A stretch of 64,000 bases of DNA from contig CAXBFG010000001.1 of NCBI GenBank assembly GCA_963975155.1, forward strand, positions 186,001 to 250,000, written 5' to 3'. Numbering within the stretch: position 1 is the first letter of the stretch; every line of letters begins with the position of its first letter. Below, in pieces: positions 55,086 through 62,703 of this stretch. The notes under the pieces were generated by a model, which had not been told where the DNA came from, did no database searches, and worked only from the letters and a program-made list of their open reading frames with translations. The position numbers and the translations under genes are program-made. This stretch comes from UBA5109 sp963975155. GTDB lineage: Bacteria > Pseudomonadota > Gammaproteobacteria > Pseudomonadales > Pseudohongiellaceae.

Positions 55086-56030
55086 ATGCAGAAAAGTTCA
55101 GCCTTTATCTTCCCAGGTCAGGGCTCTCAGCATGAAGGCATGTTGGCAGAGCTTGCAGACAAATACCCCTTGATTCAGGACACCTTCGCTGAGGCATCAA
55201 CGGTGCTAGGCTATGATCTGTGGTCGCTGAGCCAGAATGACCCGGAAAAGAAGCTTTCCTTAACACATATTACCCAACCGCTTATTTTGACGGCATCGCT
55301 TGCCATTTGGCGACTTTGGCTGGAACGTGGCGGCGATAAACCTGCACTGATGGCAGGGCATAGTCTGGGTGAATATTCAGCTCTGGTCTGTAGCGGAGCT
55401 TTAGCCTTTAGGGATGCCGTGAAACTGGTGCAGTCCCGTGGTGAATTTATGCAATCAGCAGTACCTGTGGGGATAGGAGCTATGGCGGCTATTGTAGGCA
55501 TGGCAGATGCTGAGGTGATCTCAGCCTGCGAGGCCGCCGCACAAGGGCAGGTCGTTAGTGCAGTAAATTTCAATTCGCCAGGGCAGGTCGTGATTGCGGG
55601 TCATCTTGAGGCTGTTAATCGGGCAATCGCGATATGTAAAGAAAATGGCGCAAAAAGAGCATTACCCTTGCCGGTGAGTGCTCCTTTTCATTCTCCGTTG
55701 ATGCAGCCTGCAGCAGAGCGCTTTGCCGAAGTGCTCAAAAATGTTGAATTTTCTTCACCAGAAATTCCTGTATTACAGAATTACAGTCTGGCATTGACGA
55801 CTGCAGACACCCTGACCATTAAAGAAAATCTGGTCAGACAAATTTATAATCCTGTTCCCTGGGTTAAGACTATAGACTTTTTTACTCAGCACGGGATTAA
55901 ATCTGTGTTTGAAATAGGTCCAGGTAGAGTCTTATGCGGTCTGAATAAACGCATAGCTGCAGATATGCAAGCCAGTGCGATTAATGATTGCGCGAGTCTG
56001 GATGCTGCCTTGATGCATGAAACACTATAA
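55086..56030 (+). CDS. fabD: Malonyl-CoA-ACP transacylase
   Basis: FabD loads malonyl groups onto acyl carrier protein. The serine hydrolase nucleophile is in AGHSLGEYSAL (near residue 92), with GQGSQHEGML at the N-terminus and the histidine in PVSAPFHSPLM. I choose the ATG at 55086 (314 residues), with AGGA 9 bases upstream; GTG at 55083 and TTG at 55080 are in frame. In E. coli plsX and fabH lie between rpmF and fabD, and in pseudomonads plsX does; neither is here. Confidence 0.95.
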   Translation: MQKSSAFIFPGQGSQHEGMLAELADKYPLIQDTFAEASTVLGYDLWSLSQNDPEKKLSLTHITQPLILTASLAIWRLWLERGGDKPALMAGHSLGEYSALVCSGALAFRDAVKLVQSRGEFMQSAVPVGIGAMAAIVGMADAEVISACEAAAQGQVVSAVNFNSPGQVVIAGHLEAVNRAIAICKENGAKRALPLPVSAPFHSPLMQPAAERFAEVLKNVEFSSPEIPVLQNYSLALTTADTLTIKENLVRQIYNPVPWVKTIDFFTQHGIKSVFEIGPGRVLCGLNKRIAADMQASAINDCASLDAALMHETL

Positions 56031-56058
56031 TTAATCAGAACACGAGAAATCAGGAATC

Positions 56059-56805
56059 ATGAGTATTGCTAATAAAATTGCAGTTGTCACCGGAGCCAGT
56101 CGCGGTATAGGCAAAGCTATTGCGCTGGAACTGGGAACGCAACGCCATTGTAGAGTCCTGGGAACGGCGACAACAGAACAGGGCGCAGAAAACATCTCTG
56201 CCTATCTGGCTGATGCGGGAGTGGAAGGCAAAGGCTATTGTCTGAATGTAGCCGATGAAAGCTCGATTGAAGACTTTTGTAAAGCAATACAAGTTGATTT
56301 TGGTGCTCCTGAAATTGTGGTGAATAACGCCGGCGTTACACGCGACAACCTGTTAATGAGGATGAAAAGTGAAGAATGGGAAGAGGTGATCAATACCAAT
56401 CTCAGTTCGATTTACAGATTATCAAAAGCATTGGTCAGGGGGATGACCAAAGCACGCTGGGGCAGAATTATCAGTATCAGCTCAGTGGTTGGATCCAGTG
56501 GTAATTTAGGGCAGGCAAACTATGCTGCATCCAAGGCAGGTATCGAGGGCTTTTCACGCGCCCTGGCGATTGAGCTGGGCTCACGCAATATCACTGTAAA
56601 TTGTGTGGCGCCGGGCTTTATAGATACCGATATGACCAAAGAAATCAGTGCAGAGCACAGTCAATTGTTGTTAGCCAAGATTCCGCTTGGGCGATATGGG
56701 CAACCTGGAGAAATCGCTGCCGCAGTAGGCTTTCTCGCTTCTGAGGAGGCGGCTTATATTACCGGAGAAACGCTGCATGTAAATGGCGGCATGTACATGA
56801 ACTGA
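56059..56805 (+). CDS. fabG: 3-oxoacyl-ACP reductase
   Basis: FabG reduces beta-ketoacyl-ACP with NADPH. The 248-residue SDR protein has TGASRGIGKAIALEL (nucleotide loop, about residues 12-26), NNAGVTRDNLLMRM, the catalytic Ser in ISSVVGSSGN, and YAASKAG (Tyr and Lys). It begins 28 bases after fabD. A 400-base regulatory gap then separates it from acpP. Confidence 0.96.
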   Translation: MSIANKIAVVTGASRGIGKAIALELGTQRHCRVLGTATTEQGAENISAYLADAGVEGKGYCLNVADESSIEDFCKAIQVDFGAPEIVVNNAGVTRDNLLMRMKSEEWEEVINTNLSSIYRLSKALVRGMTKARWGRIISISSVVGSSGNLGQANYAASKAGIEGFSRALAIELGSRNITVNCVAPGFIDTDMTKEISAEHSQLLLAKIPLGRYGQPGEIAAAVGFLASEEAAYITGETLHVNGGMYMN

Positions 56806-57208
56806 ACCATAAATTTACTGATATTAAGATTACAATCAGGCGAAAAAAAGGTAAACTGGCCGCCTGAATTCAAGGCTATCTTTGTTTATCAATGAGTTAG
56901 CAATTTATTGATAATATGGCTGGCGATATGATTGGCAATATGAATGACAGGATAGATTGCCATATAAAGGTCAGATGTATTGAATCTAGTTGTATTAAGA
57001 AAGGCTAAATTAATTTGCACTAGTTAAACAAACTAGATATATAACTAAATATATATCTAGTTATATAAAAGAACACAGACTACAAATTTATTCAAAAAAG
57101 AAGATATATAAAAAGATTTATTAGCAGCATCAACAGAATAAGCAGGCAGTTTAAAAATATCAAACTAGAGTTTATTCATATACTTAAACTTCCAGGAGCA
57201 AAAAAAAT
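56806..57208 (+). promoter_or_regulatory. acpP leader region with palindrome and repeated CTAGTT elements
   Basis: A 403-base AT-rich spacer. A promoter TTGCAC (57015-57020), 17-base spacer, TATATA (57038-57043) is overlapped by a perfect 13-bp inverted repeat with a six-base centre (57031-57062). CTAGTT or its complement occurs at 56986, 57020, 57031, 57057 and 57163; three of these extend to ATCTAGTT/AACTAGAT. The 57031 copy can pair with either the 57020 or the 57057 copy. A second, weaker promoter-like TTACAA...TAAACT lies before a TCAGGCG/CGCCTGA repeat near 56840-56870. Two 12-base imperfect units (TGGCRATATGAW) adjoin at 56921-56944. AGGAG precedes acpP. The leader would be about 160 bases. 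Confidence 0.55.
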
Positions 57209-57442
57209 ATGAGTAGTGTTGAAGAACGAGTAAAAAAAATAGTTTCTGAGCAGCTCGGTGTTAAAGATGAAGAAGTGAAAAATGCGGCTTCATTTGTAGA
57301 GGATCTTGGGGCTGATTCACTTGATACAGTGGAATTGGTAATGGCTCTGGAAGAAGAGTTTGAAACTGAGATTCCTGATGAAGAAGCCGAAAAAATCACC
57401 ACCGTACAACTCGCTATTGATTATATAAACGCCAATCTCTAA
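57209..57442 (+). CDS. acpP: Acyl carrier protein
   Basis: A 77-residue acidic ACP. The phosphopantetheine serine is in LGADSLDTVELVMALEEEF (residue 37 or so). It starts MSSVEERVKKIVSEQLGV and ends in the usual helix IDYINANL. It carries growing acyl chains in fatty-acid synthesis and related pathways. Ribosome site AGGAG 10 bases upstream. A strong intrinsic terminator follows directly. Confidence 0.97.
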   Translation: MSSVEERVKKIVSEQLGVKDEEVKNAASFVEDLGADSLDTVELVMALEEEFETEIPDEEAEKITTVQLAIDYINANL

Positions 57443-57462
57443 ACACTGCTTAAAGCAAATAC

Positions 57463-57500
57463 AAAAGCTACCCTTGGTTTCTCCAGGTGTAGCTTTTTTA
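57463..57500 (+). terminator. Intrinsic terminator after acpP
   Basis: Arms AAAAGCTAC and GTAGCTTTT with an inner TGG/CCA pair close a hairpin followed by a run of T, 21 bases after the acpP stop. It isolates acpP as a highly expressed single-gene unit from fabF. Confidence 0.9.
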
Positions 57501-57566
57501 TTTGCGGTGATTGAACCTGCTAAGCTTGTAATAAACGATCCTTAGTCTGGCAATGAGGGAGACAGT

Positions 57567-58805
57567 TTGAGCCGAAGAAGAGTTGTAGTGACCGGTTTGG
57601 GGGCCTTAACCTGTATCGGTAACAATGTTGAGGATACCTGGAGCAATCTCAAAGAGGGGAAAAGTGGTATTGCCACTATAGAACACTTTGATGTCAGCGC
57701 CTATGGAACTCACTTTGCGGGCTGTGTCAAAAATTTTGATGTGTCTGCCTATATAGCTGAAAAAGAAGCACGTCGCATGGATGTTTTTTTACAGTACGGC
57801 ATGGCAGCTGGTATACAGGCTGTGGCTGATTCAGGTATCCATGAAGCCGGTTATGACCCAACTCGTATAGGGGTATTCATTGGCTCGGGTATTGGCGGCA
57901 TCACCAATATTGAAGAAGCGGTCCATACTATAGACAAGGTCGGACCACGGCGCATTTCTCCGTTTTTTGTTCCAGGTTCTGTTATCAATATGATTTCAGG
58001 CAACCTTTCCATTCATTTTAATTTTCAGGGTCCAAATCTTGCGGTGTCAACTGCCTGCAGCACAGGAACACACAGTATAGGCCTGGCTGCCAGGTTGATA
58101 TCCTATGGCGATGCCGATGCGATGATTGCAGGAGGCGCAGAAATGGCTTCTTCACCGATCGGTATTGGAGGTTTTGGTGCAGCTCGAGCCTTGTCTACAC
58201 GCAATGACAGCCCAACAACAGCCAGCCGACCCTGGGACAGAGACCGTGATGGATTTGCTCTTGGTGATGGCAGTGGTGTACTGGTTCTGGAAGAGTATGA
58301 GGCTGCCAAAAAACGCGGCGCCACGATTTATGCTGAACTGGTGGGATTTGGCCTGGGTGGAGATGCCTATCACATTACTTCCCCCACGGAGGATGGAAGT
58401 GGAGCAGCGAATTGCATGCGAAATGCATTGAATGATGCCCGAATCAGTCCTGATACGGTTAATTATATCAATGCGCATGGAACATCAACTCCGGCAGGAG
58501 ATCTGGCAGAAACCAGAGCTATTCATGCTGTATTTGGTAATAATGCAGCTAATGTAGCTGTCAGCTCAACAAAGTCCATGATTGGCCATTTGCTGGGAGC
58601 AGCTGGGGCCGTAGAAGCCGTATTTTGTGTTTTGGGTCTGCGTGATCAGATAGCACCGCCGACCATTAACCTGGATAACCCGGGGGAAGGTTGTGATCTG
58701 GATTATGTGCCGCATATCGCCAGAGAAATGAAAATTGATATAGCTATGAGTAATTCATTTGGCTTTGGTGGCACCAACGGCACCCTGGTCTTTTCTAAAA
58801 TCTAG
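57567..58805 (+). CDS. fabF: 3-oxoacyl-ACP synthase II
   Basis: FabF condenses malonyl-ACP with acyl-ACP during chain elongation. The 412-residue thiolase-fold protein has the catalytic cysteine in STACSTGTHSIG (near 163) and histidines in YINAHGTSTPAGD (near 304) and STKSMIGHLLGAAGA (near 340). The start is TTG with GAGGGAG upstream. It likely has its own promoter since a terminator precedes it. Confidence 0.96.
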   Translation: MSRRRVVVTGLGALTCIGNNVEDTWSNLKEGKSGIATIEHFDVSAYGTHFAGCVKNFDVSAYIAEKEARRMDVFLQYGMAAGIQAVADSGIHEAGYDPTRIGVFIGSGIGGITNIEEAVHTIDKVGPRRISPFFVPGSVINMISGNLSIHFNFQGPNLAVSTACSTGTHSIGLAARLISYGDADAMIAGGAEMASSPIGIGGFGAARALSTRNDSPTTASRPWDRDRDGFALGDGSGVLVLEEYEAAKKRGATIYAELVGFGLGGDAYHITSPTEDGSGAANCMRNALNDARISPDTVNYINAHGTSTPAGDLAETRAIHAVFGNNAANVAVSSTKSMIGHLLGAAGAVEAVFCVLGLRDQIAPPTINLDNPGEGCDLDYVPHIAREMKIDIAMSNSFGFGGTNGTLVFSKI

Positions 58806-58835
58806 TCAGCATCCCAAGCTGACAGGCCAGGTCTT

Positions 58836-59663
58836 ATGCTGGTTAATGGTATTCCTCAACAATTCGTAAGCCTCAATGAACGAGCTTTGAGCTATGGTGA
58901 CGGCGTTTTTGAAACGATCCGATTACATGCCGGCAATGCCATTTTGTTGGCAGAACATCTGCAACGTTTGCAAGATGGCTGCAAGCTTCTCGCCATTAAT
59001 TGTGACTTTGCCAAATTAAGCGAAGAAATAGCTCTACTGAAAGGTGATTTTGTAAATTTCGGCGTTTTAAAAATTATAATTAGCAGAGGGCAGGGTGGTC
59101 GAGCGTATCGCCCAGACCCATCCCTGCAGGCGACCCGTATTTTAAGTCTGCATCACTTGCCGGATAATTCGGATTTTGATGACAAGCTGGGTGTCGCCGT
59201 ATTTGTCTGTAAACAGAACTTGAGTCAGCAGAAAACACTGGCGGGAATCAAGCATTTAAACAGACTTGAACAGGTGATGGCTGCAAACGAGTGGCCAGAA
59301 GACAGGTTGTTTGAAGGTTTAATGTGTGATGAAAATGGTTTTGTAATTGAAGGTACAAGGACAAATTTATTTTTTACGGAAGCGGGCTCGCTGGCCACAC
59401 CGTCACTTGAGTTCTGCGGCGTGAATGGTATTTTCCGACAATTGTTATTGAAAAAAATGCCGACAATAAAAATTGTTGAAAAACTAAGTCTGGAGCGCTT
59501 GTTGCAGGCGGATGAGCTTTTCCTGTGTAATAGTGTGATCGGTGTTTGGCCGGTACGTGAACTGGTTTGCGCGGACAAGAGCCAATACTTCAAGCCGGGA
59601 CCATATAGTCAAACAGCAAAGGAAATTTTTCGGGAAGCACTTGGTAATCTTAAATCAGGCTAA
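58836..59663 (+). CDS. pabC: Aminodeoxychorismate lyase
   Basis: PabC releases 4-aminobenzoate from aminodeoxychorismate for folate synthesis. This fold-type IV PLP enzyme (275 residues) shows SYGDGVFETIRL, ISRGQGGRAYRP, the PLP lysine in GIKHLNRLEQV (near residue 143) and EGTRTNLFF. It follows fabF by 30 bases, and its end overlaps mltG by 23 bases, as in the E. coli cluster. Confidence 0.93.
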   Translation: MLVNGIPQQFVSLNERALSYGDGVFETIRLHAGNAILLAEHLQRLQDGCKLLAINCDFAKLSEEIALLKGDFVNFGVLKIIISRGQGGRAYRPDPSLQATRILSLHHLPDNSDFDDKLGVAVFVCKQNLSQQKTLAGIKHLNRLEQVMAANEWPEDRLFEGLMCDENGFVIEGTRTNLFFTEAGSLATPSLEFCGVNGIFRQLLLKKMPTIKIVEKLSLERLLQADELFLCNSVIGVWPVRELVCADKSQYFKPGPYSQTAKEIFREALGNLKSG

Positions 59664-60681
59664 ACAAAGCGGTTGGAGAAAACAGCTTCTCTTGTGGAGC
59701 TATATTCTTGTTGCCTGCCTGTTGCTCAGAGGTGGATTTTTTTACCAGAATTTACATGCAACTCTGGAGTTGCCGGAAAGTGATCAAAATCCATATTTGA
59801 TTCTGGTCAGGAATGGCCAATCCTTTTCGCAAGTCAGTAATCAGCTGTATAACCTGGGTATTGTTAAATCGGGTTTCGATATTCGCTGGTTTGCCCGCTT
59901 AAGTGGCAAGGCATCACAGATAAAAGCCGGTGAATACATCTTGGATGAAGGCATGAGCGCATTGGATGTACTGGATAAATTGGTTAAAGGGGATATTTAC
60001 TACCGGCGTATCAGAATTCTGGAAGGCTGGACCTTAAAACAGGCATTGCAGGCTATTCAGGCTCATCCAAATATAGAGGTCACTCTGGATATAGAAAACG
60101 AAGATGATCTACAAGCCCTACTGGCAAGTGAATATTACCCCGAGGGATTGTTATTCCCGGACACATATAACTTTAGCAGTGGCAGCACTGACCGGGCTAT
60201 CGTATTAAGGGCAGCAAACCTGATGCAGCAGGTTCTGGCTGAAGAATGGCAAAAGCGCTCAGTGGGATTGCCTTATGATGATTCATATCAGGCTCTGATT
60301 ATGGCGTCGATTATTGAAAAAGAAACCGGCAGGGTAGAAGAACGGAATCTGATAGCAGGAGTTTTTATGAATCGACTGCAGAACAATATGCGCCTGCAAA
60401 CAGATCCCACCGTCATTTATGGGCTTGGCGAAAGTTTTACGGGGAATTTAACCAGAGCACATTTACAAACACTGACGCCATATAATACCTACAGAATAAA
60501 TGGCTTGCCGCCAACGCCCATTGCCCTGCCTGGCAGAGACGCGATTGCTGCAGCCCTAAATCCTGAGATACATGAATATTTGTATTTTGTTGCCAGAGGT
60601 GATGGCAGTCACTATTTTTCCAGTACCTTAGAGGAGCATAATGCTGCTGTGGAAAGATTTCAGTTGGGAATTGAGAATTAA
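59641..60681 (+). CDS. mltG: Endolytic transglycosylase MltG
   Basis: MltG cleaves nascent glycan strands in the periplasm and influences strand length. One N-terminal membrane segment (LLLWSYILVACLLL) anchors the YceG domain, with a LysM-like start and the catalytic glutamate in ASIIEKETGR. NRLQNNMRLQTDPTVIYG follows. I place the start at a TTG (59641, 346 residues); the open frame extends to 59542 inside pabC, but those residues are unlike the family. E. coli MltG is 340 residues. The end shares one base with tmk. Confidence 0.9.
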   Translation: MVILNQAKQSGWRKQLLLWSYILVACLLLRGGFFYQNLHATLELPESDQNPYLILVRNGQSFSQVSNQLYNLGIVKSGFDIRWFARLSGKASQIKAGEYILDEGMSALDVLDKLVKGDIYYRRIRILEGWTLKQALQAIQAHPNIEVTLDIENEDDLQALLASEYYPEGLLFPDTYNFSSGSTDRAIVLRAANLMQQVLAEEWQKRSVGLPYDDSYQALIMASIIEKETGRVEERNLIAGVFMNRLQNNMRLQTDPTVIYGLGESFTGNLTRAHLQTLTPYNTYRINGLPPTPIALPGRDAIAAALNPEIHEYLYFVARGDGSHYFSSTLEEHNAAVERFQLGIEN

Positions 60682-61328
60682 TGTCTAGTAGTAACAACGT
60701 CCCTGGTCTTATCGTTTTCGAAGGTGTTGATGGTGCCGGCAAGGGAGTGCAAAGCAGGGCCTTGTATACGGCCATGCAGACCGCAGGATACCCTGTGATA
60801 TTAACCCGTGAACCGGGAGGTTCTGAACCTGCCGAAGCGATCAGAAAACTGATTGTTGAAGGTGATACCGAACGCTGGGACGACATTAGCGAGTTATTGC
60901 TGATCTATGCGGCACGACGTTCGCACTTGCAGGAGACCATCCTGCCTAATCTGGCAAAGGGCAATTGGGTTATTTCAGATAGATTTGCAGATTCTTCAAG
61001 AGCATTTCAGGGTGTAGCCGGCGGCCTGGGTCTGGAAGTGGTTGAGCAGGTACATAAGATAGTTGTCGGTGATTTTAAACCCGTATTAACCTTCGTGCTG
61101 GATATTGACCCAACTATATCCTTGCAACGTACTGTTGTGCGAGGTGGTGGCGAAGACCGTTTTGAACAAAAAGGTTTAGGCTATCAGCAAAAAGTCCGGC
61201 AGGGCTTTTTACAGTTGGCAGCAGCATCACCACAAACACATGCGCTCATTGATGCGAGCAATTCCGTGGCGGAAGTTCAGGCAGAGATTATGGATGTACT
61301 AAAACAACGACTGGGGCTTGCAGTGTGA
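60681..61328 (+). CDS. tmk: Thymidylate kinase
   Basis: Tmk phosphorylates dTMP to dTDP. Identity rests on FEGVDGAGKG at the P-loop (about residues 13-22), TREPGGSEPAEAIR (the DRX/Pro-Gly motif region), and SDRFADSSRAFQGVAGG, plus position between mltG and holB. The residue after the P-loop lysine is Gly and the next Val, instead of the Ser/Thr pair that usually binds magnesium-nucleotide; adenylate kinases have GKGT at this place. The lid and dTMP-site motifs appear intact. Length 215 residues. Confidence 0.92.
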   Translation: MSSSNNVPGLIVFEGVDGAGKGVQSRALYTAMQTAGYPVILTREPGGSEPAEAIRKLIVEGDTERWDDISELLLIYAARRSHLQETILPNLAKGNWVISDRFADSSRAFQGVAGGLGLEVVEQVHKIVVGDFKPVLTFVLDIDPTISLQRTVVRGGGEDRFEQKGLGYQQKVRQGFLQLAAASPQTHALIDASNSVAEVQAEIMDVLKQRLGLAV

Positions 61329-62347
61329 ATGCCTTCAGTCGCTTACCCTGGAATCAGCAGATTTTGGACAGGCTGTGTGAGTTGGAGCAGCAGCAAAAAC
61401 TGGGGCATGCCTATTTATTGCAGGGGCAAAGAGGCCTGGGTAAGGAGACTCTGGTCAGGGATTTTGCAGCGCTGCTACTTTGTGAAAGGCCTGAACAGGG
61501 CGCTGAATGTGGTACTTGTAAGGGATGTCATTTGTTTTCTGCCGGTACCCATCCCGATTTTAAATATATTGGTCTCGAAGAATCAGCCTCCCAAATTAAA
61601 ATTGAACAGATACGCGAAAGTCGAAGTTTTTTTGCTAATACAGCTCTGATCGGTAAGTATAAAATTTTACTGCTGTCACCTGCTGAATCGCTTAACCTGA
61701 ATGCTGCGAATGCCTTTCTAAAAAATCTTGAAGAACCAGCGCCTGGTACTCTTCTGTTTTTGGTCAGTCATCAGCCCGGTTTATTGTTACCAACCATCCG
61801 CAGTCGGTGCCAGCAAATAAAATTCACCCATCCTGAAAAAAAACTGGCACTATCCTGGCTGGAACAAACAATCTCAAAAGAACAGGCTATCTTGTCTCTT
61901 GCATTAGCAAATGGTGCTCCCTTACAGGCGTTGGTTTATGCCAGTGATGAAAGACAGCAGGAAAGAAGAGAGTTGCACAAAAGACTGCTAAAATTATTAC
62001 TGGCAGAAATAACCGTAAGTGAAGCCGTTAAAAAAATAATTGAAAGTTCAATCGATGATGTACTGGAAATATTCATGCTTACTGTGCAGGAATTGATCAG
62101 ACAATTGCAGTCACAACAGGAAAGCCTGAAAGCCTTATTAAGCACCAATGAACTGCAGAAGATTGCAGATCATTTAAATGCAACAGACCTTGTCTCCTTA
62201 CATTATTTTTATGCTGAATTATTACGTGCTCGCAAGGCGAATCTCAGCACCGCAAATCCAAACATGCAATTACTGCTGGAATCTTTATGTTACCGTTGGG
62301 TTAAGCTGGTCAAAGAAAATCAGACTATGGAGTTAGTGAAGTTATGA
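61325..62347 (+). CDS. holB: DNA polymerase III subunit delta'
   Basis: HolB is part of the clamp loader. The 340-residue AAA+ protein has the degenerate P-loop GQRGLGKETLV (about residues 33-43), a zinc module with CERPEQG...CGTCKGC (about 50-68), LNAANAFLKNLEEPAPGTLLFLV, and the SRCQQ arginine finger region. It overlaps tmk by 4 bases and pilZ by 4 bases, so these three are translationally coupled. Confidence 0.94.
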   Translation: MNAFSRLPWNQQILDRLCELEQQQKLGHAYLLQGQRGLGKETLVRDFAALLLCERPEQGAECGTCKGCHLFSAGTHPDFKYIGLEESASQIKIEQIRESRSFFANTALIGKYKILLLSPAESLNLNAANAFLKNLEEPAPGTLLFLVSHQPGLLLPTIRSRCQQIKFTHPEKKLALSWLEQTISKEQAILSLALANGAPLQALVYASDERQQERRELHKRLLKLLLAEITVSEAVKKIIESSIDDVLEIFMLTVQELIRQLQSQQESLKALLSTNELQKIADHLNATDLVSLHYFYAELLRARKANLSTANPNMQLLLESLCYRWVKLVKENQTMELVKL

Positions 62348-62703
62348 ATAGTCCTGAACCCAAACAAAGTTCCGGGCATGGTATTTTGTCAGTGACTATT
62401 AAAGAGCTCTCCGTTCTTTATTCTTCCTACATGCCGTTTTTAAGTAATGGAGGTATTTTTTTACCAACGAATAAAAAGTATGCGATTAATGATGAAGTTT
62501 TTTTATTACTCACATTGCTGGATGAAGAGGAAAAAATACCGGTAAATGGCAAGGTTGTCTGGATTACTCCGGCGCAGGCTCAAAACAATAGAGTATCAGG
62601 AATAGGCATACAATTTACTGAGCAAAATAGTGAAGCAAAAACCAAGATTGAAAATCATCTGGCGGGGATCATGAATTCAGGCAAACCAACCCACACACTT
62701 TAG
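62344..62703 (+). CDS. pilZ: PilZ-domain type IV pilus protein
   Basis: A 119-residue PilZ-domain protein of the PilZ subtype beside holB, as in pseudomonads where it is needed for type IV pilus assembly. It keeps LPTNKKYAINDEVFLLLTLLDEEEKIPV and VVWITPAQ, and lacks the N-terminal RxxxR that binds cyclic di-GMP, as expected for true PilZ. Its stop overlaps the convergent ggt stop by 4 bases. Confidence 0.9.
   Translation: MNSPEPKQSSGHGILSVTIKELSVLYSSYMPFLSNGGIFLPTNKKYAINDEVFLLLTLLDEEEKIPVNGKVVWITPAQAQNNRVSGIGIQFTEQNSEAKTKIENHLAGIMNSGKPTHTL

Noticed and set aside
56921..56944. Adjacent 12-base units before acpP as a repeat array or CRISPR-like element
   Set aside because: Only two or three imperfect units without spacers; not an array.
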